Counted from the first letter of the stretch, positions 10,741 through 20,660 are shown. The stretch is DNA of 64,000 nucleotides from Lepidostoma basale (GCA_022606425.2 JAHDVF020000937.1:1612001-1676000); one strand, 5' to 3'. Notes: generated by a model from the sequence alone, not told the origin. Numbers and translations are program-made.

Positions 10741-11176
10741 CAAACCATTACACCGTTTCCCCGCAGGGGTAGACATAGAGAATTGCCAGCCACACTGCTC
10801 TATCCTGACATACCTCTCTAGCTTCCTCCACATTCATACAGCGAAACATACACGCACGTCGATTCTTCCGGCTTCTAACATGACCAACATTTAAAATTTG
10901 ATTAATTTGGTCATGCCGTGTTTTCCTTGGTCTACCTCGACTCCGTACTCCATTTACATACGCTCCATATGTCCGAACCAACGCAGTGATTCTTTCATAA
11001 TTTTATTCATAATACCTTCTTTCGCTCTACGTTCCTCTCTTATATTAGCATTTAAGATTCTGTCGTACATCGTTCTAACACACATACGTCTTAGAGACCT
11101 CATCTCTACCGCATTTATTCTGCTTTCATCTTTCTTCTGCCAGTTACATGCTTCGCTTCCATACTCTTATGTATAA
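10741..11176 (-). mobile_element. Family A LINE 3' end, (GTT)n tail
   Basis: Minus-strand remnant running from a YGSEACNWQKKDESRINAVE-like start near 11170 through RTMYDRILNANIREE-like sequence to GRPRKTRHDQINQILNVGHV (10880-10940) and MNVEEAREVCQDRAVW. Comparison with other copies shows a deletion around 10960 that joins the GHMER region to the VNGVRSRGRPRK region. Tail AACAACAAACC at 10736-10746. Two open frames (10748-10981 and the opposite strand) are pieces or shadows of this. Confidence 0.75.
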
Positions 11177-11654
11177 GTAAACGGGGTTGGTAAAAGGTTG
11201 GGACCAGAACTCCATTGTTAACGGTCATTTTCCCTTTAAATTTAAGAGGAATCCTCCAAATACTCTTCCCCTTAGCACAAGAATCTTTCTTTAAAAGGAA
11301 AGTAAGAGAAACAAAAATAATTATTAAAATTTATTGTAAGTACTCGTATTTTGAAACGTAACTTAATATTAATTAATTATATACAATTTCATATAAAATT
11401 AAAAATTAAAAACAACGCAATGGTGAATAAAGGAGAAACAAAAATGTAATCACAATACAAGTTCATCTAATTACTGTTAGACATACATTTTGATAACCTT
11501 ATTAAAACTTATTTATCTCACATAAAATATATATCTTTTTTATTTCCTTATAATATAGTCACAAATAACACTGCTTATCTACTGCACTACATGAATGATA
11601 AAGAGTCATTAAAATAATTTCAATCATCTTACTTGTTTTGAAATAAGGGTACAA
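11177..11654. other. AT-rich stretch with short repeat edge
   Basis: GGTTGGGACCAGAACTCCAT at 11187 resembles the first bases of the window. The rest is AT-rich and unassigned. Confidence 0.4.
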
Positions 11655-12130
11655 ACATTTAAGGATTAACACTTCACATTTTTTAGTTCAATCTACACTA
11701 GCGCCATCTATTAAGATTAGGTGTAAGCATTAAGCAAAAAATTATTATTAATGCAATGTGAAAGGCTATGCAATTATCATACACTGTTAGACAACGCCTG
11801 GAGATCTCCAATTTTTATGCTTTTTAACTTGGACCAGTTTCTCAACATAGTAGCATATACACATCTTTCAAAAATGTGTCGTACGTGGCGGTCGTAAGAA
11901 GGGCGGAATGGGAAATGTTGTTTACATAAAACGATCGCTTAACCCAACCAATGACAGGTCATAAGTCCTGTAAGACCCTCGACCACCATATTATGTTACC
12001 AAAAAAAAAAACAATTTACATCTTCGGCTCTATTGAGATACAATTAATCCTTAAAAATTATTAACCCGCAATGGGTAAAATCCAGTATTTGTTTACAAGT
12101 ATTTGTATACTCGTACATTCAAAATGTTAC
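11655..12130. mobile_element. P4 repeat, fullest copy
   Basis: An 11-bp inverted repeat (TTAAGGATTAA near 11657; TTAATCCTTAA near 12046) bounds about 400 bp. Modules in order: complement of the GATGGCGCTAGTGTAGATTG block, the GTTTCTCAACATAGTAGCAT block, then CCAACCAATGACAGGTCAT and CTCTATTGAGATACAATTAA. A further block with AACCCGCAATGGGTAAAATC follows. Copies at 49003 and 51140 carry the first module in the opposite orientation relative to the second. Non-coding. Confidence 0.6.
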
Positions 12131-12467
12131 AAAATTTTTAGTTTTTTTAAAACTATTAAAGATGTTCTCCACTTACATCTTAGTAATGTTGTGGCTGGTT
12201 AATTAATCAGTTTTTACCTCGATCCGGCAAAGGGTGAAAGGTCTCCTTCCAGATGACATATCATCTTATTACAAAGAGTTCCGTCGCCTCGGGTTAATGC
12301 ATGAACATCCCCTAACGAGAAATCCGCAAGCCTTCTTCATTTCCTCGTATTAAGATGGCTCCGAAATATTTTATCAGTGACTGCTGATGTACAATCAGCT
12401 TCATAATATGAAAATAACTTAAATAGTCCATTGTTTTGGCAGATACACTATAATATTTTAACATTTT
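12131..12467. other. Unique stretch, no gene seen
   Basis: GC-richer between 12210 and 12370, no open frame of note, no repeat match. Confidence 0.35.
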
Positions 12468-12626
12468 ATAACTGTTAATTCAAAAACTTTGTTTTATATC
12501 ACAAACTGTATTTATTTTACTTACATTCAACATTGATGATGTCAACATTGGTTGATGAAACAGCTGTCGTAAAGTAAAATAAATACAATTTGTGATATAA
12601 AACAAAGTTTTTGAATTAACAGTTAT
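12468..12626. mobile_element. Near-perfect 57-bp-arm hairpin
   Basis: The left arm (ATAACTGTTAATTCAAAAAC, continuing to TTTATTTTACTT) and right arm (AAAGTAAAATAAATAC to AATTAACAGTTAT) are nearly perfect complements around a 45-nt loop containing GATGATGTCAACATTGG. The arms are AT-rich with no coding capacity. A foldback element of this kind could give long double-stranded RNA if transcribed. Confidence 0.65.
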
Positions 12627-12684
12627 GAAAATAACTTATACGTATAACTGTAACATGTAAGTAGTTGAATCCAAATTTCTAAAT

Positions 12685-12957
12685 AACCGTGAATGATGAT
12701 GAAAGAATATGTCAAGAGAGTGTTAGTAAAATGTGTTAATGAAGCACGTAGTCGAGAAAGACGGAGAAAAACTTTGGATAACCAAATTCATCAAGTTTTA
12801 AAGGACGGTCATGCTGTTAGAAGTCAAATCGTCATGCGTGCACGACTCGTCGTATGGATGTGGAGACAACTAAAGAAGATTGTCAGGATAGAGTAGTATG
12901 GCAGTTCATTATCTCTACCTACCCCTCTGGAGAAATGGCGTGATGGTTTGTTTGTTT
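12685..12957 (+). mobile_element. Family A LINE 3' end fragment
   Basis: Decayed C-terminus (KRVLVKCVNEARSRERRRK, HQVLKDGHAVRSQ) followed by GGCGTGATGGTTTGTTTGTT. It is immediately followed by the family C element at 13006. Confidence 0.65.
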
Positions 12958-13005
12958 AAAAGTGGATAAACGCAGTTATCAAAGAATATATAATACAAAG
13001 AATAT

Positions 13006-13796
13006 ATAGTTGTTCGTTTTGCGGATGACATTGTTATTCTGGCGGAATCTGCTGGGCATCTAGAAGGCATGCTAGATGAACTGAACACTGCATCCAGACG
13101 AGTGGGTCTCGGGATGAATTTGGACAAGACGAAAGTCATGTATAATGAACATATTATCTCGGGATCAGTAACCGTCGATGGGTCGGCTCTCGAAGTGGTA
13201 CAAGAATACCCATATCTTGGCCAAATCATACAATTAGGACGAAACAATTTCGAGAAAGAAGCCAACCGAAGAATTCAGTTGGGTTGGGCAGCCTTTGGGA
13301 AATTACGTCATGTTTTCACTTCCAAAATACCACAATGCCTCAAGACTAAAGTCTTCAACCAGTGCGTTTTGCCAGTCATAACATACGGAGCCGAGACGTG
13401 GACATTGACAAAAGGTCTAGTCTACAGATTCAAGGTTGCCCAGCGCGCCATGGAAAGAGCCATGCTTGGAATAACCTTGAGGGATAGATTTAGAAACGAA
13501 TTTATTCGACAACAAACCAAGGTGACTGAGGTGGCTCTACGGATAGGCGGGCTGAAGTGGCGGTGGGCTGGCCATATCTGTCGGAGAACCGACAGCCGAT
13601 GGGGAAGACGGGTTCTGGAGTGGAGACCGCGTACAGGATTCCGTAGAGTTGGACGTCCCCCTGCCCGCTGGACCGACGATCTGAAGAGGATTGCTGGACA
13701 TGGATGGATGGGAGCGGCAATGGATAGGGGGCGGTGGAGGGCTTTGGGAGAGGCCTACATTCAGCAGTGGATGACAGACGGCTGATGATGATGATA
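13006..13796 (+). CDS. Family C (HmRTE-like) reverse transcriptase, C-terminal part
   Basis: An uninterrupted frame of 259 codons runs to TGA at 13783. It starts inside the reverse transcriptase domain: VVRFADD (13009-13029) is the catalytic A/F-A-D-D box. Then come the thumb-like segments LGWAAFGKLRHVF and ITYGAETWTL, and the C-terminal block KWRWAGHICRR, RTGFRRVGRPPARWTDDLKR, ending EAYIQQWMTDG. The 5' part (endonuclease and first half of RT) is missing. A short ATG/TGA repeat follows the stop, the microsatellite-type tail of RTE elements. The end resembles HmRTE-type elements of Heliconius by recollection. It is the least damaged LINE copy here and so likely young, but it lacks the residues needed for activity. 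It abuts family A fragments on both sides. Confidence 0.85.
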
Positions 13797-14336
13797 GTTG
13801 TCATCGCAAACAAAAACCTTTCCAAAAAAAGCTAAAATGGCAGTACACAATGGTGTTCTTGTACCGACCCTTATATATAGAAGCGAAGCATGGAACTGAC
13901 AAAAGTAGAATGAAAGTATAAATGCAGTAGAAATGAGATTTCTTAGGCGAATGTGTAGATACGTATGATAGAGTGTCGAATGAAAATATAAGAAGTGAAT
14001 GCGGTGCGAATGATGGTGTTATGTACAAAATAATAATAGGATCATTAATATGGTTTGGACATATGGAAAGAATGAATGATGCAAATGTGGTAAAAAAGTT
14101 ATATGTTAACGATATAAATGGAACTAGAAATAGAGGAAGACCGACAAAAACGTGGCACGATCAAATAAATCAAATATTGAATGTCGGCCACGTGAGGAGT
14201 CAGAGAAATCGATGCGCGTGCATGATACGATGAATGTTGAGGAAGCAAGAGAAGTATGTCAGGAAAGAAAAGTGTGGCAGTCCATTATTTCTGCCTACCT
14301 CTTCGAGGAGACGGCGTGATGGTTAGTTTGTTAGTA
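13797..14336 (+). mobile_element. Family A LINE 3' portion, (GTTA)-type end
   Basis: Begins at TTGTCATCGCAAACAAAAAC, i.e. inside the RT C-terminus (VIANKNLSKKAKMAVHNGVL). It continues through MYDRVSNENIRSECGANDGV (13967-14026), RNRGRPTKTWHDQINQILNV, and ends ACGGCGTGATGGTTAGTTTG. Frame breaks separate the pieces. The right side abuts a fragment of a P1 arm (AACTTCTAGAAAACACATTC). Confidence 0.75.
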
Positions 14337-14372
14337 AGTTAACTTCTAGAAAACACATTCATATTAATCATC
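14337..14372. repeat. P1 right-arm remnant
   Basis: AACTTCTAGAAAACACATTC followed by ATATTAAT matches the outer right arm of P1 directly after the family A tail, suggesting the LINE inserted into a P1 copy. Confidence 0.45.
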
Positions 14373-14834
14373 TCTGCAAGTTTTAGAGAGGACCAGAATG
14401 TTTACAAGAACTTATTAGAAAATGTACACTTCGACTTAAGTGCGTTAGATTTTGTTCCATCTTACCATTTCACAACAATCAAATATATTTTATGCGTTTT
14501 GTCAAAATAAAGTAGCGAAATATGGCGTGTGTTGAAAAAGTTCAGGCTCGGTGTGTACAGCCTCCGCTCCGCAGTGATTGATGAGCGGAGAGAGGGGAGG
14601 TGGCAGCTGTCGGGAATTATTGCACGTGCAAGCCTTAAACTTTCACCTCATTTAGGGAAGGAATGATAATGAAAGTAGAGCGTCTTTTAGTCGCTCAAGT
14701 TGGCACACTTTTAACTTTTTTTTAAATAAGCTGTCGTATTATAATTATAATATTGTGTTATTTAAACTCTCTTAATTCTCTGTATACATAGAGCCAGAGC
14801 CAATAGATAGCTGTTGTCGAGTGTGAAGGTTAGA
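14373..14834. other. Unique stretch, no gene seen
   Basis: Includes a GC-richer block at 14555-14640 (CAGCCTCCGCTCCGCAGTG). No frame or repeat match. Confidence 0.35.
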
Positions 14835-15090
14835 AAGGTCTCATATTTGGGTCACGTGCTAAAGGGCGAAAAATATCACCTCCCTCAGCTAATAATAATG
14901 GGCAAGATAGAGGGACAACGGAGAGTTGGCAAATACAGTTTTCTTAGTTGCGGAATATAAGGGATTGGACAGGAATAAGGAGAGTTGCAAACCTCTCCCA
15001 AGTATCGCTGGACAGAGATGCTTTCGCTGTGGTGATCGCCAACGTTGTGGGAACCTGATACGACAATAGAAGAATAAGAAGGTATCTAAA
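14835..15090 (+). mobile_element. Family B LINE 3' end fragment
   Basis: SYLGHVLKGEKYHLPQL-like translation near 14846-14900, then GKIEGQRRVGK, an IRDWTGI segment and GTGATCGCCAACGTTG. Tail TAGAAGAATAAGAAGG. Broken by frameshifts. Confidence 0.7.
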
Positions 15091-15362
15091 CGTGTAACCG
15101 TGGCTAAACTTATTTATTTTTCAACAGGCATACGAAGATGTAATAATTCATTTTATTGCTTAGACTTAGGTAAAGACGTGAAGGGTAATCTGTCATAATA
15201 ATAACGAAACTAAATGTAATTGCTGTAGTTCTGCAAAAAATACCTCGCCAGCTCTATCAGCTATTTTAATGGAGAAATATAAGACAGAAATGTTTTTCTT
15301 TTTTTAATAAAAAACTAATGAGTTTTAAATAATGAAAAAAAATATTTTTAAATCTTTTTATG
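15091..15362. other. AT-rich stretch, no gene seen
   Basis: No repeat or coding signal. Confidence 0.4.
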
Positions 15363-15512
15363 GTGTATATTTAGTTAAAATCCACTGCTGTGCAACCGGT
15401 ATCGGCAACTCGCTACCATATTTTGGGCTGGTCGTCCAAAAGATGCCAGCGAGCTGCCGAAACCGGTCGAAGACACAAACAGCAGTGGAGTTTAACTAAA
15501 TATACATATTCA
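15363..15512. mobile_element. P2-variant foldback
   Basis: TATATTTAGTTAAAATCCAC (15367) pairs with GTGGAGTTTAACTAAATATA (15489). The core holds CAACCGGTATCGGCAACTCG and GCCAGCGAGCTGCCGAAACC. Structural relative of P2 with different arms. Confidence 0.6.
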
Positions 15513-15779
15513 AAACATTTTTTTTTTAAAATATTTTTCATTATTTACAATTAACTACTACCATGAAATTTCAAATAAAAATCATATTTTTTAATGAGTT
15601 TTGTAATGATATTTTCGCCTTGTTTAAGAAATGTAGATGAGTTTGAATATAAAGAAAGAGCGAGAAAAACTAATTTAATATAATGAAATGGTTATTTAGA
15701 ACATAACTCAACATAGTGTGCGTTGAAGTTATTGTGAGTATTACCAGTTCAATGAAAATGCTTCAAATATCTTTAGTAA

Positions 15780-15965
15780 TCTGCTAATTCATTTATTCTA
15801 TATTCGACCTAATTTGTCCTGTGATTTCACATTAGAGTAACTTTTGAAAAACATTCTATTTTCACAACACATGTTTGCACTTTTCACAAACTTGTTTTGG
15901 ACCATACACGTTATTCCTCGGTGTAAACATTTTAAACATGTTTTAAAACGAGGAAAAATTTCTTC
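15780..15965. repeat. P3 left-arm copy
   Basis: CTATATTCGACCTAATTTGT, GTAACTTTTGAAAAACATTC, TTTGCACTTTTCACAAACTT and TTTTGGACCATACACG follow the order of the P3 arm at 20839-21110. The partner arm is mostly lost. Confidence 0.5.
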
Positions 15966-16489
15966 CTCAAAAAATAATGTAAATATTTTTTTGGTTTAAA
16001 AGAAACCGTTTAAATATTTTATGTTCCTTTAAATTATCTGCAAGTTTTATACATAAGAAACCTTATAACATATTATGTGAGATGGTTTATAATGTGCTGG
16101 TAATGTCATCCATCCGGGATGACGGCCATGTGGAAATTAATCTCATGAATAAATATGTGTCAACTTTCTAACATTTTTGATGGATCGGCCGGTTGACTTT
16201 CGCGGCTCCGTCTAAGTCTAAAGGGTTCATATGGATACCGCATGAATTATGCAAGGAAAGTTAATGGCATAATCACCTTACACAGAGAAATATAACGCAT
16301 TTTATGTTTAATTTGAATAAAAATAAATTGCATACAACGAGCCAATAAACATGTCCATTATAATAAGGGAAAAACATATTTTTACACGAAGGTTAGAATT
16401 TATTTTTCTATCTACATAAATGTATTTCAAATTGAACATATTTTTGATTTATAAGAGGCCGCATTATGACGTAATTGTAGTAAGTAATA
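15966..16489. other. Unique stretch with possible conserved element
   Basis: 16080-16290 is GC-richer and repeat-free, with homeodomain-like TAATCTCAT and TTATGCAAGGAAAG words. It could be conserved regulatory DNA; no coding evidence. Confidence 0.3.
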
Positions 16490-16700
16490 ATGAAATAAAA
16501 CAATGCTTCCATTTTTGTATTTTTTTCGCCAGCGATCGGTTTCGCCAGGCTCGCTGGCATCAACAGACATCGATAGAGCCTGGCGAAACTGGTCGGTGTC
16601 GAAAAAAGGGGAAGTAGTTAAAAACGAACATCGTTTTGTTTAATTATTATTTAAAATGAACTTCCATCAAGAGATTTCAGTAAAATCATTCGATTATTGC
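16490..16700. mobile_element. P2 palindromic foldback element
   Basis: Core CGATCGGTTTCGCCAGGCTC (16533) pairs with GAGCCTGGCGAAACTGGTCG (16576). The right arm GGAAGTAGTTAAAAACGAAC is followed by the conserved tail AACTTCCATCAAGAGATTTC. The short open frame at 16420 crosses this palindrome and is not a gene. Confidence 0.7.
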
Positions 16701-17889
16701 AGTATATGTTTATGTTTACCAAATTTCTACAATTACCCAAGTATATAAAGTGCATATAAAATAAAATGTTTAGTTTTTAAGGAAATCATGTAACATGTAC
16801 AATATATAAATCTAGCAATTAATTTCTAAGGATCAATTTTATAACAAAATTATGAACATATAACCGTCTATTAAAATGTTGTTTAAATGATGACCCATAA
16901 ACCTATTTCCGATTTTTTAAATATAAATTACATATTTTCAATTAAGAATGCAAAATAGGAATAAAAATTTTGAGCATTTTTGTATTATAAAAAAGAAGAA
17001 TATACGATTATGACATTTTTGTCATATCATCGTTAACATCAAATTCAAGAACAATTTTTAAATTCTTGAAATTATTTCAGATAATAATATTACAATTTGC
17101 TGTTGTATTGTCGACGCTGACATCTACCGAAACGTTTTAGCACTAAAAGAAAAGTGTTGTAGCTTTAAAGATTTGCCGTAAGATGTCTCATCGCAATTTT
17201 CCAGACTTACGTTTAACCGCTAGAACTACTAGCGCCGGCTAGCGGCAAATATTCGAAGCTCATTGAACAACCGACACGCGCAAACAATCGCAGAAACACG
17301 CCGAAGTGTAACGAAAGTTATGCAATATTCACACTCGAAAAACTAAGTAAGGAAAACGCTTTGTTTCTTTTTATAAATGTGTTGATTTTACAAGTATGAC
17401 ACGCATATTACTTGTTTGTCGAGTCTGAACTGTTGTAATGCCCGGTAGAGTGTGCTTTTTCAACGATGCTGTTTATATGGACCAAATCCTTATATCCGCG
17501 TCTATTTTATATCAACTTGTACGCATGTGTATATACGTGTAGCTCTGGAACAATTACGTAATCTTCGCGTAGGTACTTTAAAGGGTGACGTTGGCAGAGA
17601 CATGCGTAGAAGGATGGCATTTTTAACCCCGCTCCTTGAGTTCTTACGTGACGTCTAAGATCAAATAAGAATGCTAATCTTACTTACGTAATAAATATAA
17701 TTAAAAGGAGAACGATTTTCTCTCTCGTTGTATTTTTCCGTAAAAGCTTGGCTTAGCCTCACCAAATTGGCATGCTTCCTAAAAATTGAAACCTTTATTT
17801 TGTGAAAATAACAAAAATGAATAAAGCGGGTTCTTTCGTAACGAAAAATTAACAGGAATTTTTTAAGTAAATTTTTTTCGCGTTTTAAT
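16701..17889. other. Unique stretch, no gene seen
   Basis: AT-rich to 17030, then mixed sequence at 17030-17660. A 68-codon plus-strand frame at 17452 has no recognisable features. Confidence 0.4.
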
Positions 17890-18062
17890 GTTTACATGTG
17901 TAATCATCGGGAGAGCTATGATAAAGGTGTAAATTTTCGAAACATGTCGAGAAAACTAAATTCAACTGTGGAAAAAAAAAGTTTTAATTCATAAAAAAAT
18001 CGTCATTTTGGAATTCCACAGTTATAATTCATTAAGTTTATTAAAAATGAATAAACATATAT
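17890..18062 (+). repeat. P5 repeat copy
   Basis: AATCATCGGGAGAGCTATG, then TTTCGAAACATGTCGAG, then GGAATTCCACAGTTATAATT match 7140-7310 block for block. Confidence 0.6.
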
Positions 18063-18126
18063 TTTTTTAATTATCTCATATCCTCAGTTTTATATCATTC
18101 GACTTTTTCATACCTTAATTTATTCA

Positions 18127-18216
18127 TTCTACATTCTTCTTCTTCTTTTGGTGCCGTGTCAGGTCCCCCCAACGTTGGCGATCATTGCAGCAAAGACATC
18201 TCTATCCTGCTCCATA
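18127..18216 (-). mobile_element. Family B LINE extreme 3' end
   Basis: Complement of the GATCGCCAACGTTGGGGGGA end with its GGCACC-AAAGAAGAAGA tail, as seen at 63680-63735. Only about 80 bp remain before the join to family A at 18217. Confidence 0.65.
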
Positions 18217-18546
18217 GAGAATGGACCGCCACACTACTCTATCCTGGCACACCTCTCTACCTTCCTCCACTTTCATACAGCGAGTGTTCGATTCTTTCGA
18301 CTTCTAACATGACCAGCCTTTAAAATTAGATTAATTTGGTCATGCCATGTTTTCTTCGATCTGCCTCGACTCCGTACTCTATTTACATCATTAACGTATA
18401 CTTTCTTTCTTTATAGAAGAAGGATGAGAGCAGAATAAATGCGGTAGAGGTGAAGTCCCTAAGACGTAGGTATGTGTGGTAGAACGATATACGACAGAAT
18501 CTCAAATGCTGATATAAGAAAGGAATGTAGAGCGGAAGAAGGTATT

Positions 18547-18813
18547 CTTCTTCTACTTCTTCACTTTTGGTAAACTCAGGAGTCTGTTATTTCAGGCGGG
18601 TCCTCTTGAGACGGTGAACTCCAGCTTTCTCTCCACCGTTTCGGAGGTCTTCCTGGTCGGCGTTGTCCGTTTGGCGTTCCACGGAGAGCTATGTATGGTA
18701 TCCTATTTGAGCTTATTGCTATGTATGGTATCCTATTTGAGCTCATTGCTATGTATGGTATCCTATTGAGCTCATTGCTATGTATGGTATCCTATTTGAG
18801 CTCATTTGAGAAG
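18547..18813 (-). mobile_element. Nested family F LINE 3' fragment with 9-bp TSD
   Basis: Complement of 56550-56710 (ITDS stop, GRPPKRWRESW, NRIPHIALHGTP). GAAGGTATT flanks it at 18538-18546 and 18814-18822, and the family A reading frame is continuous once the insert is skipped. The (CTT)n start is the complement of its AAG tail. Confidence 0.75.
18688..18806. repeat. 30-bp tandem repeat, four units
   Basis: Units of GCTATGTATGGTATCCTATT plus TGAGCTCATT at 18688, 18718, 18748 (29 bp) and 18777. The unit begins in the complement of the NRIPHIAL coding segment of family F, so the array grew inside the inserted retrotransposon. Confidence 0.85.
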
Positions 18814-18913
18814 GAAGGTATTATGAACAAAATTATGAAAGGATCGCTTCGTTGGTTCTGATATATGGAGCACATGGAAGGAGAAAGAATGGTTAAGAAA
18901 GTATACGTTAATG

Positions 18914-19526
18914 CTAATAATTCGCAGTTTGCTAAATGAATTTTTATGTTTCATGTATTTTTTTAAATGCATTTTTTAAGATTTTGAAAATGTGTGTTAT
19001 TGTGGTTCTATTTGTGTGACATATTTTGACTTATTATTGCACTATTAAAATATTTTGTTTGTTTGGGCTCATTAAACAAACATTTAATTATAATACCGTC
19101 TAGGAATATAAATCGAAATTACCCCCTTGGAGAGTAAACACTAATTTCGAAACACTGTGTATGTAAACACGTGTAAGTGTGTATCGTATAATATGTACAT
19201 AGTACGTACGTCCGACTAAGATACGGCAGGAATTTTAATAGAAATAGTTTGCAAGAGTTAACTCGCTGGAAGGCAAAATGTCGCTCGTGTACCTACCTAC
19301 CAGCACCTAGGGCAGGGCGGTAGGCACTCGCTAGAGACGGTTCAAACCAAAATGACCCGCCCCGCTAAGTTGGCCCCACTTGCTGTCAACTTTTTATTTC
19401 ATTTGAAAGGCGTTCCACGTTTTTTTAGTTGAGAATTAATAAAGTCCACCAAAGAATTTATTTTCATAGTTTGAAAGAGCATTAACTGAATTTTAAAAAT
19501 GGATAAATCCCGCAGTTGTTAAATCT
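18914..19526. other. Unique stretch with GC-rich block
   Basis: AT-rich to 19230, then GC-rich at 19260-19400 (AGCACCTAGGGCAGGGCGGT). No frame or repeat match; candidate conserved element. Confidence 0.35.
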
Positions 19527-20453
19527 AAACTAACTAACTAACTAAACATCACGCCGTCTCCCCGAAGGGGTAGGCAGAAAGAATGGACTGCCACACTTTT
19601 CTTTCCTGACATATTTCTCTCGCTTCCTCAACATTCATACATCGTGTCATGCACGCGCGTTGACTCCTCGTATGGACGACATTCAATATTTGATTTATTT
19701 GATCGTGCCACGTTTTTCCCGGTCTTCCTTTATTTCTGGTTCCATTTACATCGTTAACATATAATTTTTTTACCATTCTTTCTTCATTCATTCTTTCCAC
19801 ATGTCCAAACATTATTTTGTTCATAACACCATCATTCGCACCGCATTCACTTCTTATATTTTCATTCGACACTCTATCATACACAGAGTATCCACAGAGT
19901 ATCTATATATGGACAAATATATTAAAGAACTCAACGAGTTGGATGCAGGTGCCGAAATGAGCAGAGTGTCAGTAAGCTGTTTCTTGTATGCGGACAACGC
20001 TGTCCTACTTGCAGACAACGAGCATGAACTACAAGTCTTGGTGTCTAGTGTGCATGAGACAAGTATATGATCTGATAATAATTGTGAATAAGTCGAAAGT
20101 AATATTTTTGAAAAAGATGGAAGCTTGACAGTCTGCAACATATTCGTAAATGGTGAAATTCTGGAGCAGGTGGCTGATTATTGTTTTTAGAAAATAAGCT
20201 CACGAAAGTTGGGTGAGTGTAGAGGGATATTGAAAAAAGTGATGGGGCAAACAACAAAGTTAATGATGCATTTAAAGTTATAATCGTAAAAAAAGTGTAA
20301 ACAAAAAAGGTAAGATGGTAGTGCACAATAGTATTCTTGTACTGACCCTTGTGTATGGAAGTGAAGCATGGAAGTGGCTTAAGAAGGGTGAAAGTAGAAT
20401 TAAAGCAGTAGAAATTATATCTCTTAGACGAATGTGTCGTAAATCTGTATATG
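19527..20453 (-). mobile_element. Second family A LINE with inverted 5' half
   Basis: The (AACT)n tail at 19527-19544 and a 111-codon minus frame (19549-19884) make up the 3' part: MYDRVSNENIRSECGANDGV, GRPGKTWHDQINQILNVVHT, EEAREICQERKVWQSILSAY. From about 19902 the earlier part runs on the plus strand: YMDKYIKELNELDAG, LYADNAVLLAD (catalytic YADD changed to YADN), then decayed sequence to CGAATGTGTCGTAAATCTG at 20450. Both halves end at the same ACTCTGTGTATG region, again as in twin priming. Confidence 0.75.
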
Positions 20454-20660
20454 TTAGTTTTCTAAAAGTTTATTATATTTTTTGCGATTAACATGTTTCG
20501 CCAACCTAAAGGAGTATCAAATGGGCATTTGATAATGCCTAAGATAGACGAAATATGTCATTCATATAAAATATAATAAAACTTCTAGAAAACAGACGTT
20601 TTCATTTGTATTATTTTTTTTTATGGAGTTTAACATTATTGTTCAAGAAATATTATTTTA
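20454..20660. mobile_element. P1 palindromic copy
   Basis: TTTTCTAAAAGTTTATTATA and AACATGTTTCGCC; centre GTATCAAATGGGCATTTGAT; right arm AAACTTCTAGAAAACAGACG and TGGAGTTTAACATTATTGTT. Directly abuts the family A element. Confidence 0.7.

Larger units (their letters stand above)
18217..18913 (-). mobile_element. Family A LINE with inverted 5' half (twin-primed)
   Basis: 18217-18406 is the 3' part on the minus strand (GRSKKTWHDQINLILKAGHV-type frame up to GTATACGTTAATGATG). 18414-18546 plus 18814-18913 is the preceding part on the plus strand (KKDESRINAVE, RTIYDRISNADIRKE, IMNKIMKGSLRWF, stopping at AAGAAAGTATACGTTAATG). The two pieces share the same breakpoint with about 19 bp overlap, and the truncated 5' end lies at the inner junction. 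This is the geometry of twin priming. The 3' tail is lost. An antisense family F fragment sits inside. Confidence 0.7.
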
